Shown: positions 10,618-22,589 of the stretch, in pieces
Numbering within the stretch: position 1 is the stretch's first letter
Layout: every line of letters begins with the position of its first letter
Assembly: GCA_963678675.1 (NCBI GenBank)
Contig: OY783193.1
Coordinates: forward strand, 31,711,082 to 31,775,081
Length of the DNA stretch: 64,000 nt
Origin: Xiphydria camelus
Lineage: Eukaryota; Arthropoda; Insecta; Hymenoptera; Xiphydriidae
Reading direction: 5' to 3'
Notes under the pieces: model-generated
What the model was told of the DNA's origin: nothing
Seen by the model: only the letters and a program-made list of their open reading frames with translations
Database searches by the model: none
Made by a program: the position numbers and the translations under genes

Positions 10618-11120
10618 GTTGCTTCAACGTAAGATGTTATTCTAGCATGACAGAGCATGCGTATAGTATATCAGCTCAGCTGACTGTACAAAAATAAAGG
10701 CCGCTGTACCCCAAGCGCAAGTGCAGAGCATTCGATTCTCTATTCTAAATAGTTAGGAATTCTAGATAAATTTTAATTTAAAGCCTCTCTAATGCGGGTT
10801 TCAGATTTTGTTGACGGGATTTACCATTTAATTGAATTTTCATTTTTAAATTAATTTCTAAACTTGGTGCAAAAGCGTCTAAGAGGAGGGTTCGGAGGGG
10901 TATTTTGTGCTCTGATTGGTTCCACCATGTTGAATCGGCATCATCGGCATACAGCACACATTCATATCGTGATCAGTGTGCGTCGCTGGTTCCGAGTCCA
11001 GCTTCGACGTGTGTTGGTTTCGTTTGAGGTTCGTAAAGCAAAATTGTATGCGCGTACTTTTTTTCTTAAAAAGCGCGAGTATAGTAGGTATTCCAGCGGA
11101 AGGTTCAAAATCTCGCCAAA
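10618..11120. promoter_or_regulatory. Shared bidirectional promoter interval, EMC7 / RBM42
   Basis: The start codons of two housekeeping-type genes face away from each other across 503 bp, so both 5' UTRs and promoters must lie here (unless further upstream exons exist). No clear TATA box is visible; a short GC-rich patch sits at about 10700-10725. The 97-codon ORF across this region shows no domain and overlaps the RBM42 start region in another frame. Confidence 0.55.
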
Positions 11121-12222
11121 ATGGAGGAGAAATTACGACAGATGGAGGATGAGATGAATAGGTACGAGAATAAATATTCGGTCATTTTCTAACCTCGTTT
11201 CTGCAAAATGTGAATTCAACTAATATCATACATGATTAGGTTCGAGGCGGAAATCGGTGGTCAGTTGGTTCCCCCGATAGTTAGACCAGTAATTGGAGTT
11301 AATACGTACAGCCAAGTTGCGAGGCAGTTGGAGCAACATGAAATACCAACGCCAGTAGTGGCAGCCACTGCCGCCACTCTAGCGTTTCCTCCGATGATCG
11401 GCTTCCCTCCGCCGCCGCCGCCTCCTCCACCACCGCCACCGCCGGCACCTCCACCAATGCTCATACCGCCGCAAGTTGCCAGGCAAGGTGAAGAAATCGA
11501 ATGTTTCTCTTTTGATACGTCATCTTACCACACAATCACACTTTATCGCCTTTTCGTTGACAGGCACAGGACCATCGATTACGACTTACTCGTCGCCTGC
11601 GCAAATAAGTAATCCATATATACCAAATATGGTGGATCACAGCTTAAGTGCAACTCCAAAATCTTACGAATCTCCATCGACGCCAATTATCCATCCAGAA
11701 ATCATCGAACAGATCATCAATACAAAAATACCAGAAGACGAAGGTAAAAGAAAGCCAAAGATAAAAGGTGTTAGCACTGCCGCTGAACTGGCGATTAGCC
11801 AAGGAAAAGCTAGCTCTATCATGGCGAATGCAAGTGCAGAGGAAACTCATCCTAAGGGGAAAGGAAAGAAGAATAAAAAAATCATACGCATGGCTGGTGG
11901 CCAGACATGGGAGGACCCTTCCTTGTTAGACTGGGACGACGGTTGGTATTAAAGTGTGATTTTCGTAATAAGGCACAAGTAAAAGTACTCTGAAATGAGC
12001 GATTTACCAAACACGCTCTTTACGCAGATGACTTCAGAATATTTTGCGGAGACTTGGGAAACGACGTCACTGATGAAATGCTGGTGAGGGTCTTCAGCAA
12101 GTATCCCAGCTTCCAAAAGGCCAAGGTGGTCAGGGATAAACGAACTAACAAAACCAAGGGCTTTGGATTTGTATCTTTCAAGGATCCTCAAGACTTTATC
12201 AAGGCGATGAAGGAGATGAATG
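11121..12222 (+). CDS. RBM42: RNA-binding protein 42, exons 1-4
   Basis: Coding exons are 11121-11161, 11240-11487, 11564-11941 and 12028-12222; all junctions are GT..AG and in phase. With exon 5 at 51933-52057 the protein is 328 residues. The order is an acidic start (MEEKLRQMEDEMN), a proline run at about residues 70-86, the RBM42-specific block AGGQTWEDPSLLDWDDDDFR, and an RRM from about residue 225 with RNP2 IFCGDLG and RNP1 KGFGFVSF. RBM42 is a single-RRM protein that associates with hnRNP K and splicing factors in vertebrates. Exon 4 stops inside the RRM after KEMNG, so the remainder must come from a distant exon. Reading straight on gives a stop within two codons. The ORFs at 11476-11952 and 11232-11612 are parts of this gene. 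Confidence 0.92.
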
Positions 12223-12962
12223 GTAAGTTATAGTACATTTGACATTTTTTCCTTTCGTGGGAAAAATAAGGGGAATTTGAATGAAGAATATTCTGATCGA
12301 GAGGAAGGGAAGAAACTAGTCTACTTAGACCTTCCACTGAGCAATATATCCATATGCGTGCGTTATAATTTTTATAGCCACGTAGGGAACACACTACTAG
12401 TTAGAAAAGAAATATTTATTACATCGTGGACAAGGAAGAAAGACGTAAAAGCGGAAGTCGATTCAACGTCTTACACATTCTCAATAAGCGTACATCGCGC
12501 GTCAGTGCAGTACAGTTACTGCAGTAAAAATAATACAAATAAATTTAGTTGGTAACAGGAGTATAGTAACGTAAATTCGAGGATAATTCGGGTGCTTTTT
12601 GAGGGAGTCTTAAGCGGTATACGACTCACTAGAGGAGGAAATGATAGTAAACGGAAACAACCATGGTTGTGTAACGTTTAATGTTTCCAATAGTGGAGAG
12701 TGCATAGTACGCAGTAGGGTCAGTCTCTTCCGAGCATAGCGATCCCGAGTCTGTCGCCGTGTCGACCGGTGATTGTTCCTTACTTGCCTAATGGACCCCA
12801 TCCGTACGACACGAAGAGTTGAGGTATTATCGAATACTGCTTTCTCGATTGACCGTTTGCGCCATTTCTCAGGGTTACGCGATAATTAGGGTGCTTCGTG
12901 GCCCCGATCGATGGCGGAGAGCCTTCCAGTGGAAGCGCTCTCGCTATTCCCGTTCCTGCAAT

Positions 12963-14337
12963 TCAATGATGCGATCGGTGAGAGGATCGATGCTTTTCGT
13001 TTACCTTCCTCTCTTCCTCTTTCTCCGTTCTACCCTCTTTCCCACTCCAAACCATACCTGATGCCGCGGGGCCCGAAAAGTTGTTGCGTGGATTGTGTGG
13101 GTTCATGTAGAGTACTGAAAACGGCATGCCGCCGGCTCCCCACCCGCGCGAGACGAAAACGTCCTTTTTCGAAAGTCTGCTCGAAATGGCGGACAATTCC
13201 GATCTGCTGCCAGTATTCCAGGAAGGAAATTTCCAAGGCTCCAGATGAACTTGTATCCTGCAAGAGACGACCGTGCGCATAATCGACAACGCATGTGTCA
13301 CAAGAAGGTATACTCTAGGCGCACACATGTGTACATCGTGTGTATCCGTGGAGATTAAAGAAAGAACTTGATAGATCGGGTATACACAGACGGAGGTACT
13401 TTCCGATGATCGATGTACGTGCTACCGTAGCTAGTGAGATATAGTTATTGTTATGTCTCCGGGTTGTTCTCTTAGACACTACGAGGTACAGGGCACGCGG
13501 AAACAGGTTGCATATTTTGTAAATCGTTGTCCGGTTGTAAATGGTCTCGCGCTTTCCAGAACTCGAGGCGATCGATACGCGATACCGATTCTCATGTCTT
13601 TTGGATTTCTCTCAGCTCGGCTAGTCAGTTTTTCCTAAACCTTCCTTCGACGTCCCGAGTTACTGTCTAGTAGATTCGGTCGATCTTTGATCGGCCCGCG
13701 TTCGTCCCTTGTTATATTTTCTCTCCGTGAGTACTTCTATTTTTTGCCACGAGCAAGTTTTTCTTTTGCCTTATTACGAAGATTGTCTTGAAATCCGCAA
13801 TACGACGAATGAGTTTTACTCATTCATTCGTCAGCGATACACCTTTTTTTCATTCCGGTTCTGCTTGAGATACGTTAGAATAATGAAGTCTATAATCCAT
13901 CGTTGGAGAATGCGCGACATTTCTTATAGCTTTCCTATATGTATCTATTAATCTATCCATCTAATTATTCTTGATCCGTTTCCTACTTTCGTTTCACTGT
14001 GCACATCGTTTCGAAAGAAAAGGGTAGCGAAAGTCGTGTCTAGAGAGACACGTGTCTCTTACCTATCCGCAGTATCGTCACGCGAGTAGCTTGAATCGCC
14101 TCGAGGTTCCCGGCCGCGAATCCAACTCCAACAATCTTCCCCGTTGCAGGAAGACGGCGGCGATAGCGCACCGAGAAATGCACTGTCGTCCCAGGATATT
14201 CGCGAGTAATCGATAGGCACGGCCTGACCAGGTGTCGCGGCTAAGAGTACGTGTAATCCCAGGATCACGAGAGCCATCGCAGTCGTTGCCGCGGATCTTC
14301 CTTCCATATCTTTCGTCTCCGGAGATTTTCTCGACAT
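12963..14337 (-). CDS. Probable secreted peptide / neuropeptide-like precursor nested in the RBM42 intron
   Basis: I do not recognise the family. The exon at 14398-14063 follows a good acceptor (TTTTGTGTTACAG) and ends at GTAAGAG; the next exon starts at 13257 after CTCTTGCAG, and the phase fits (AG|G). From ATG 14337 (or 14307) there is a signal peptide with core ALVILGLHVLLAA and likely cleavage after GQA. The mature region has only two cysteines in this part (SCNGEDCW), then a Lys-Lys site (residues 122-123) followed by DVFVSRGWGAGGMPFSVLYM and NPHNPRNNFSGPAASG. It either reads on to a stop at 12963 (189 residues) or splices at GTATGG after 13058. A dibasic site after a signal peptide suggests a processed peptide hormone, but that is inference. 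A minus-strand TATA box lies upstream. Confidence 0.55.
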
Positions 14338-14722
14338 ATCTTTTTCCCCGGACACGTGTGATTTAGACTCCCGCGTCGTCAAGTCGACTCTACGAGTCCT
14401 GTAACACAAAAGGAACGACCTTCATCCACCAGATCGATGCGAGAGCGCGACAAGTTGGGTCGATCGACAAAGAAATTCCTCGGTTAGCTTTGTTGTTTGC
14501 GCTCGTAGCAATATTAATTATTATCGAAGCGAATCACGCGCATAAGTTAGCTACAAAAGGGGGGATAATTAATAACGTCGGTATGTTGTTTCCTACTGGT
14601 TGTTTGTTCGCGCGATATGACGTCGACGAGGAGGTACGCGCTCGTGGATAGAAGAATGCGTTACAAAGCGGCGCCTCGTGGACGAGCATATAGCGATACC
14701 GTGAGATAGCCGCGCAAACGGG

Positions 14723-14803
14723 GCTTACGTATCGGACGGTGACGTCGACGATGATGAGAAGGAGGATAAGGGAGGAGGGTAGAGTGCGGGTCTAGCTTTA
14801 TAG
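14723..14803 (-). promoter_or_regulatory. TATA box and likely untranslated first exon of the nested peptide gene
   Basis: On the minus strand CTATAAAG occupies 14803-14796. About 30 bases downstream a short first exon could begin (about 14770) and end at 14729 before a GTAAGC donor (14728-14723), leading to the acceptor just upstream of 14398. The spacing is right for a TATA-driven promoter. No transcript evidence is available here. Confidence 0.4.
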
Positions 14804-14859
14804 CGCGCGCGATCGAGCGAACGACCACTTGATAATTCGTTAAATGTTGAGCCACTAGT

Positions 14860-16382
14860 CGCTGATTTATAGCTAGGTGGGCATGCTGTTTACGTTTCAG
14901 GGAATTTCTGCAATGCGTGGGTCTATTTATAAGATATTTGTTATATTTAGCCAGCTATGTGCTTACGATCGTGTCGTTAGAGATGGTGGGGGGAGGGGGA
15001 GGAAGACCGACGGGAAGTCGCAGGTGGAAATGTAATAATTTCACGTTTCGCGAATGGGACGCGATGCGGATGCATGTAATTTCGCGATGCGACGAGGGGA
15101 ACGATGATATGAAATCTTTATACTCCATTCGACCTTCTCGGGCGATACTACGGTCAGTCCTGTATTTTTGGGATTTTCATCTCTTCGTTTTCGTTCTTTC
15201 GATCGGGTCGTCATTGCCGCCCGATATGAATGTCACCCACTTCTCTCCCCCCTCCCTCCCTTTCCCTCTTACTCTCTCTCACTCTTACTCACTCACTACA
15301 AAATATCATTTCGGAGCGACAATGGGAGATCGATAACGAGACTCACTCGAATTGAAACCTCTTTGTAGCGATGGAAGTAACGGCTCGATCGAATCGGTGC
15401 GTGAATCTTTCAAAGAGATCGACTCGCCCTGGAAAATGGCAGGTGACTGCCTGACTTATTGTCCTGATAAAAATGTGGACGTCTCGGAGGAAGTCTGATC
15501 GGATTTCCCGCGAAAAATAACGGATGTGGTCGGATTGGTTCGTCGCCGCAGTAACGAGTCCCGATAGATTGTAAAAACGTCGTTTACTTTTTTATGCAGA
15601 GACGTGCCAACGCCCACCATTGGCGAGTAAACAAGGGAATTTTATTGAATTGGGTCATTGATACGCTTCTCCGGGAGAGTGTAGGGAGAAAGGCATTGTA
15701 AATAGCCAGTGATCGTTTGAACGGCATCGAGAAGCCTCATCGGTGTCCTTATTGTTGTCGTGAACGGAATAACCAGCCGCCTGCGAATAAGTTACCGTCT
15801 TTCCCTATCGATGGTCGCACGTGCTTGCCACCCCAAAGGTAGACCAACTCGGTCTACCTTTCGATACGGCTATACGATTTTACTATATAGATCGACTATA
15901 AAAATCCGCGCGATTTTATCTTCATTTCCCGCAGAGCGTAGATAACGTTGCTTTTCAACTTTTCGTTTTTTTGATGAAAGAGCTTCTGGGCGATTCCATT
16001 ATCGCGGGTGCAACATTTAGACTCATATAAAGTTCATTAACGATAAAATAAAAATCTTGAATAATGAAATTAATCTTGGAAGAATAACATTTTAACATGT
16101 TCACTTTATATTCGTTTACAAGAATTTTAATTTGATATTTATATAGTCAGGAGGAAGGTTCAAAGTGCTATCGCGGGTGCAACAATATTGGCCCTATCTG
16201 TTGCACCCGCGATAGCACTAATAATTAACTTGAATTAACTACAGCTTATTTTTTCTTCAAATGTATTATAATAGTTTCAACAACTAAATTCTGCCTTTCC
16301 TCGACCGTAAATGCCGATTTAAAATTGAATATATAATTTTTTTTCTCAGTGTAGACTTTAATATTTGAAGATATAGAGGAGA
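14860..16382. other. RBM42 intron segment, no gene recognised
   Basis: Moderately GC-rich at first, then AT-rich. It contains polypyrimidine stretches (about 15245-15300) and a short hairpin at about 16167-16219 built from GCTATCGCGGGTGCAACA and its inverse; a related GCGGGTGCAACA lies at about 16003. ORFs here (14917-15336, 15760-15945) show no domains. Confidence 0.35.
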
Positions 16383-16596
16383 AGGTCCGAATATGGGCCC
16401 CCATTTTGTTTTTTCGTAATAAATTTGCTATTATTATTTTTAGATAATGTATTAGACATGTAGTATAAGGACTTGGCAATAAAGCTCCAAACGTGTTTAT
16501 CTAAAACTATGAAATATACCTATATACGTGACAACAAAATTTTTAAAGTGATACAACTTTCTTCAGTTAGGTCAGAAGGTACCAAATATACCTATA

Positions 16597-16992
16597 CAGG
16601 GTGATTCGAAATGGGCGCACTTCCTCTCGTAGAGAGATTCTTCGCAAACAACTGAACCGAAAGTTCCTGTACAAAATTGTTGTGCTCCGCCTAGTTTACA
16701 AGATAATCCAGTTCGAAAATATCCAATCCAAAGTCAGATTCAAGGGACAAGATTTTAGACGGCAGCGAAACTCGCAGTAGTTATTCCAGCGTGCCTCCTC
16801 TGCAGCCTAGAATTTTGAAATCAATCATCGGAGCGGCGGAAGGCACCCTAATATTCGAAAAGCACCACCTGAGTCGTAAAAAAATTCACCAAATTTGTGC
16901 GGAGCACAAAAATTTTGTACAGGAATTTTCGGTTCAGTTTTTTGCGAAGAATCTCTCTACGAGAGGAAGTGCGCCCATTTCGAATCACCCTG
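16597..16992. mobile_element. Foldback MITE, TA target duplication
   Basis: The ends CAGGGTGATTCGAAATGGGC and its inverse extend into arms of well over 100 bp and are flanked by TA at 16595-16596 and 16993-16994. The ORF at 16791-17015 is an arm artefact. Tc1/mariner-type target duplication. Confidence 0.75.
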
Positions 16993-17389
16993 TATACGTG
17001 ATAACAAAATTTTAAAAAACTAAAGCTAAACTCTTTCTAGAACAAGAACGTAGCTATACGTCAACATATTCTAAAGTGAAAAATGATAGAAATATTGCAA
17101 AGTAGTGACAAAAATCGTACACATAGGCGTTCTTCTACAGAGATGCCCCGGAATATTGTCCATATTCAATTAACACAGGGGGCCCATATTCTACACATAT
17201 ACAACGAATTAAAAAATTAGGTTTTAACATAGATACTATTTTTTATATGATGAGAACATGTGCAAGAATTCATTTTTAACACGTTGACTGCCATGCGAAG
17301 CACGTGTGCCTCGCACCGGTCCGAACTCATTTCCCCCCCCCCCCTCATTTTGGCGGTCAACGTGTTAACCTTTTCTTCTATTAGATTAA

Positions 17390-17521
17390 GGGCCGGTTTT
17401 ACCAACACGGTATAAACGCGGTATAGCGCTATACTGAGAATAAGCAGCAATAAGCCTTATGGCTATACCGCTATATACCTAAGCGCTATACCGCGTTTAT
17501 ACCTGTTGGTAAAACTGGCCC
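17390..17521. mobile_element. Harbinger-type MITE, TAA target duplication
   Basis: The ends GGGCCGGTTTTACCAACACG / inverse are flanked by TAA at 17387-17389 and 17522-17524. The same ends (GGCCGGTTTTACCAAT) bound the larger element at 44508-47135, so this is a short non-autonomous relative of it. Confidence 0.8.
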
Positions 17522-17754
17522 TAAGCAAAAGAAGTTATGAACTGATATCAGAAAATATGAAAATCATGCTAATTAAACCTACACTGTAAAATGTTCGGTA
17601 AACAGAAAATAAACAAATCCGTACCTTTTGGACAAACACCATGTGGAATGAAGACAAAAACGGGCGATGTTTGTGTGGCGGCCATGCTAGCTTAAATTTA
17701 CTCACCGTCAGATAAATAGTGTTATTTGTTAGGTAAATAAACCAGGGGCCCATA

Positions 17755-18676
17755 TTAACCCATTAAGTCCGGGAAGTGTCCAATTCTCAATTGAAGTTTG
17801 AGACTTATTTTCTACAATAAAAAATTGGAATAAAAATTCCAAACATACCTATTCTACTATTTTTGGGTATGCTCTTTCGATTGGTGCAGTCAGAATTGCA
17901 CTCTCGTGACTTCAAAAACCAATATGGCGCATTCTAAATAAGAAGTGCACAAAATTTCGTGTGTTTCATTTTATGTGATTTTTTTCGCATCAATAAAGTC
18001 GCGGGATCGAAGCCAAACTGCAACCAAAAGTGCACGCAATATGTGAACTTCAACTACAAATTTTTTTGTTTTGCTACGAATCAACCAATTTTCTTTCGTA
18101 AAACCCCCATATACACATTTTCTCGTGATTTAGAAGCATTTTATGAATTTCGGTATGTCATATTGGATCCGCCATCTTGAATTTTAAAAATCTAACCTCA
18201 AATTCATGATCAGCGACCCTGAAAAGCCCTGTATCTACATTTTCGGGACGATTATACCACTAGAGATATGAATTTCATCAATAATGTTCATAATTGATCA
18301 AATAACGTATATTTTTTCGATATATTGAAGTTTTGAAGAGGTTAGGTTGATTCGTAGCAAAACAAAAAAATTTGTAGTTGAAGTTCACATATTGCGTGCA
18401 CTTTTGTTGCAGTTTGGCTACGATCCCGCGACTTTATTGATGCGAAAAAAAAATCACATAAAAATGAAACACACGAAATTTTGTGCACTTTTTATTTAGA
18501 ACGCGCCATATTGGTTTTTGAAGTCATGAAAATGCAATTCTGACTGCACCAATCGAAAGAGCACACCCAAAAATAGTAGAATAGGTATGTTTGTAATTTT
18601 TATTCCAATTTTTTGTTGTAGAAAATAAGTCAAACTTCAATTGAGAATTGGGCATTTCCCGGACTTAATGGGTTAA
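17755..18676. mobile_element. piggyBac-like foldback element, TTAA target duplication
   Basis: TTAA at 17755-17758 and 18673-18676 bound ends that begin CCCATTAAGTCCGGGAA and finish with its inverse. The arms are long (several hundred bases) and match closely, including GTGCACAAAATTTCGTG and GTCGCGGGATCG. TTAA duplication with CCC ends is the piggyBac signature. No transposase ORF is present. Confidence 0.75.
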
Positions 18677-18707
18677 GTACAGAGCCCATATTCGGATCAG
18701 TTCCTAC

Positions 18708-20136
18708 ACGTACCTATAATCTTTAGGTTTGGATATAAGTTCGTTCAGAATGAAATCTGTTTAAGCTGGCAAGTTTTTCTGATTTTGCCGAATATGTTTG
18801 ACATTCTTTTAGCAATAGCATCCGACGTATCAGGCTCGACTAAGGAAAGTGGTGACTGTTATCTCGCGTAATCATCGTTGGAATATTGAGGATACTTCAG
18901 CAGATGATTCGCGCGTTATTCGGAAATGCGTTTGGAAACGTCATGTCGCGGATATACGTAACGAGCACTCAGCTGTTTACTCTTTTGATTTCTTAAAATG
19001 ACGAGTGATTAATGGCGCAAGAAATCGAGTTTTCAATTGATATTAGCTTTTGAGATTTTGTGTTACTTTCGAATCTTACTATTAATCACTTCTTATATAT
19101 AATGACATTTTATACCACATTGATTGCCTCTCAACTTAAATTGCTATTCTGCAGTTACAATAGAGAAGAAGAGCTACTTATTTTCATATCTTTGATAAAA
19201 AATAGTCATATGGATAATTCAGTTAATTCATGTTATAATCCCCCAATTAAAATACCTAAAGTACGCGCGAAACGTTTTACTTCACGTCACCTGTGCGAGG
19301 GATATTCCAGGCGGTAGAGTTTGGTCCCTAATCTTGCATAGAGAAATATTTAGTGCGACATTTTTATAGCACTCTCTATTTAAATTCCACCCGACTGTTA
19401 CCGCGAAAAAAGAATACGTTTCTGAACGCTTTCCAGAAATTCGTTATTTACGCGTGGATTAATAGGTCACGCGACATTATTATAGGTCTTTTCCATCGCG
19501 TCCTATTCTTCGTTGGCGAAGTTCCCTCCTTTCCTCCTACTTCCCCACTTTTTTCACGTAGTGGTCCAGACGGGCAGCCGCCCTTTAGACGCACCATAGC
19601 TAGTTGATAGACGATTAGAATTTTAAACAACTCATCTCTTCGCTGGTTCCAGTCGCAATGGGCTCGCCGCGCTTTTCAATTAAGTATAATCGAACAAACG
19701 GCGGCAGTTTGTTGAGATGTTTGCCCGTAATCGCGATCACTCTTTCTCACCGTGGAAACTGCATTGTTTAGACGGAAGTGAATTCGGAGATGAGTCGTTA
19801 ATAAGAGAGCAAGAAGCTCGTTCGTGAGAAGGAACGTTTTGTTCAAAGAAAAGCAAATAGGATGCACTGGCAAAGCCGCGGTATTTTTCTGCAAAAGTCT
19901 CGAGGACCGACCGCTGCGAAGAGAGCGTAGTCACTTACCTCTTCCCGAAGAGGGCCGATTGAGCCGCAAACACACCCGCTCCTCCCACTTCTTTTTTTCT
20001 TTTCGCCCTTCCCCCTCCCTCCTCTTCTTCCTTCTCCTCTTTCTTTTTCTTTTTCTTCTTATTCTTTTTCTTCTTATTCCTGCTTATTCTTATTCTTATT
20101 CTCCCCTAATTCTAAAAAACTTTTTCTCGACAGAGT

Positions 20137-20169
<33 letters not shown>

Positions 20170-20707
20170 GCCCACGTTCGGTTTCAGGTGCGCCGCGACT
20201 TCCGTTGGCCGCCAGGGTGACTGTGGCGGAGTGCGTCGCGACGCCGGGCATCTCTCGATACTCATTCAACAACCCCTACCAGAACCGTAACCCCCCACCC
20301 CCGACGCGACCAGGCCAATCAGATTTTGGAATATCGTGAACCAATCCTAATTTTTTTCCGTAAGGTGAATCAGATGCACGCTTGCTGCAAACTCGTCCCT
20401 CGTGGACGTCGGATACATGGGAGATGAAATAGCCGTCGTGGAGATTCTGGGGGGATGCCTGATTATGGAGTACATACAATGCGACCAATCTTAGAGCTGG
20501 TCGTGTCTTTGCACGTAGGTACGGGTTTAATCGTATTGCGTGTCGTTGTCTTATCAATTTCAAGTATTATTATTAGAAACGAGTGTAAATTGGGTTGCAG
20601 GGGGTTATACGAATTTCCTATTGTTTGATTACGCCATTTATAGGCTTTGGGTTGTGCAAACATGTTTTTACAAATCAGCCTGTATTGAGAACACGATCGG
20701 GGATTGC
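18708..20707. other. RBM42 intron segment with simple-sequence tracts
   Basis: No gene recognised. A polypyrimidine tract at about 19985-20105 runs into a GA dinucleotide repeat at about 20133-20165. A GC-richer patch at about 20180-20290 has an ORF on the minus strand (20265-20074) that is simple sequence at its end. None of the ORFs shows a domain. Confidence 0.35.
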
Positions 20708-20884
20708 TAAAGGTAGTGTCAGACACGGCTACTTTTGCTGCGCAACAGATTAAAATTACTGCACGCAACCAGGCTACAATCGCAAAGTTGCAGGTTGCAT
20801 GGGTGTTCACACTTGCAGCAGTTCAAGTTGCGCAGTTTTTTAATCTGCTGCGCAGCAAAAGTAGGTAGCCGTGTCTGACACGTG
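20708..20884. mobile_element. MITE with GTGTCAGACACGGCTAC ends
   Basis: The left end TAAAGGTAGTGTCAGACACG is matched inversely by the right end (CCGTGTCTGACACGTGAG). The arms continue through CTACTTTTGCTGCGCA. The boundaries are approximate because the ends are self-complementary (GTGTC..GACAC). Confidence 0.6.
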
Positions 20885-21154
20885 AGAATGTTTAATTGTT
20901 CCATATGATTAAGTTCTTGACGACAAAAATGTGCAGCTAATGTCCCCTTCTGACTACTGTGGAACTAAATTTGAGAACTTAAAAAAACTAGAATTTGTTT
21001 CTTCTCTCCCACCTTCCCTCCCCCACCCCTACCTCTCCCTCTCACCCCTTCCTTCCCCTCCTTCTCCCTATCGCTCCCGCCCTCCCTCTTTTAATTTCTT
21101 TCTCTCCAATGAAAACGAAAATCAAGAATAGAATGGACTTTTCATATGTAAATA

Positions 21155-21459
21155 CAGTCGATGACCGCGTTTATGCGGTTCGAGAATATACGGTATTCTC
21201 CTTGGTTCTGCTTCGCTAAGCACACAAATTTCCGCTCTCTATGGCGTGTAAGCCCGCCTCCCCTCCCTATTTTTAAGGATATACGGGGGGGGGGGGGGTA
21301 GAACAGAACTTGGCTGACGAAACGTGGAGCGGGGAGCGCTTGTTATACATACGCCACTAACGCATATGGCGGACGCAAAATAGTGGGGGAGCCGATATCA
21401 CCGAATTTCTTGATTTTTCCCCTTCAGCCCGTTGGCAGCATAAACGCGGTCATAAACTG
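21155..21459. mobile_element. MITE, TA target duplication
   Basis: The ends CAGTCGATGACCGCGTTTAT (left) and ATAAACGCGGTCATAAACTG (right) are inverted and flanked by TA. A run of about 14 G follows at 21286. The adjacent upstream stretch (about 21000-21095) is polypyrimidine. Confidence 0.65.
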
Positions 21460-21813
21460 TAAATGAAAATTATTTCCCGAAATTATAAGCGTCATGCAGC
21501 GGTGACGAAATTGTAAAATAATACAATCGGAAATTTGCATAACTTTTAAACATTTTATTTTCTGGTTCTGTATTTTATTTCGATACTGGAGCAGTACTTA
21601 AATAAATTCGGTGTGCCTTGTTTCGCTATAAAAAATGAAAGAAAATTGAGATTTTAAATACGTGCCTCTCTGACCGTGAGCAATGTCACGGGGATTCTGC
21701 CGATCAGTGGACAGCCCAAGTGATTCTCATTCTGTGGCACCGTGAAATTGAAAGATCGACCTGCCCTTTACGTGCCCTCCCCCCTACGTATATGACTAAA
21801 CTAACACACATTA

Positions 21814-22585
21814 AGATGCGTATCCACCAAAGCAACATAGAGCAACTTTTGTGTTTCTGTCGCGTATTTACAAAAATGTTGCAGTTAAACATGCGTATCC
21901 ACCAAAGCAACATAGAGCAATTTTTGTGTTTCTGTTGCGTGTTGTAATGCTGCAGTAAGTTCCACTGTGTTGCCCATTGTTGCCGCGACAAAATAAAAAA
22001 GTTGCTCTATGTTGCATGTTTCCGTTGGAAGCGGCAAACATCAAAGAAAAAGTGGTAACATGTGTCGACAAGTTTCAGTTGCGACGTCGGTGGAGAAAAA
22101 AAAAGTTATTATATGGCGGAATTTAAGTGGACTAATGACTTATTAATATTATTAATTGATACATAGAGGAAAGTCGCCTAATATGGGGAGGTATCCTTAT
22201 TTAGGGAGATCCCATATTTTATTGCTATCTATCAGCACCAAACCGAATCTGGAGAAATTTATGCTTTTTTTTTTCTTCGTTTTTTTGCTTAAAATAATGT
22301 AACCTGCTGCTGCTATAGCGCATTATTTTCTTCTTCGGATGACATGAAAAAAATAGTTAAGTCCAAACTGCACTGCGAGAGAAAACTTGATTTCCTGGTG
22401 GATATAGATACACTTTATTTCATTTACTCGGTCAACAGCGACCAGCTGAAACATTTTTGCTTTTTTGTTGCCTTGGTGGATACGAAATGTTTATGTATGT
22501 TGCTTCTTGTTTCTACATTTTGGAACTGACAGCAACATACAAAAACAAAAAAGTTGCTCTATGTTGCTCTGGTGGATACGCATCT
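21814..22585. mobile_element. Harbinger-type element, TTA target duplication
   Basis: The ends AGATGCGTATCCACCAAAGC / inverse are flanked by TTA at 21811-21813 and 22586-22588. A second direct copy of the terminal sequence lies inside at about 21890-21937, and further partial copies (GTTGCTCTATGTTGC) occur internally, suggesting repeated self-insertion. ORFs on both strands here repeat the terminal sequence. Confidence 0.7.
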
Positions 22586-22589
22586 TTAT

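Larger units (their letters stand above)
16383..18707. mobile_element. Composite element with GGTCCGAATATGGGC ends, containing three inner insertions
   Basis: The left end GGTCCGAATATGGGCCCC (about 16384) is matched inversely by GAGCCCATATTCGGATCAG (about 18683-18701), and GGGGCCCATATT motifs recur at about 17174 and 17744. Within it lie a MITE at 16597-16992, a Harbinger-type MITE at 17390-17521 and a piggyBac-like foldback at 17755-18676. A poly-C run is at about 17331-17344. No transposase remains. Confidence 0.5.

Noticed and set aside
11261..11464. 67-codon minus-strand Gly-rich ORF
   Set aside because: It is the reverse complement of the RBM42 proline-rich exon.
12963..13294. Other two minus-strand frames over the nested peptide gene exon
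   Set aside because: Only one frame fits the phase of the upstream exon that carries the signal peptide; the others (for example YKFIWSLGNFLPGILAADRN) do not.
19824..20138. 104-codon plus-strand ORF with a hydrophobic tail
   Set aside because: The Phe/Leu-rich end is the translation of a polypyrimidine tract.
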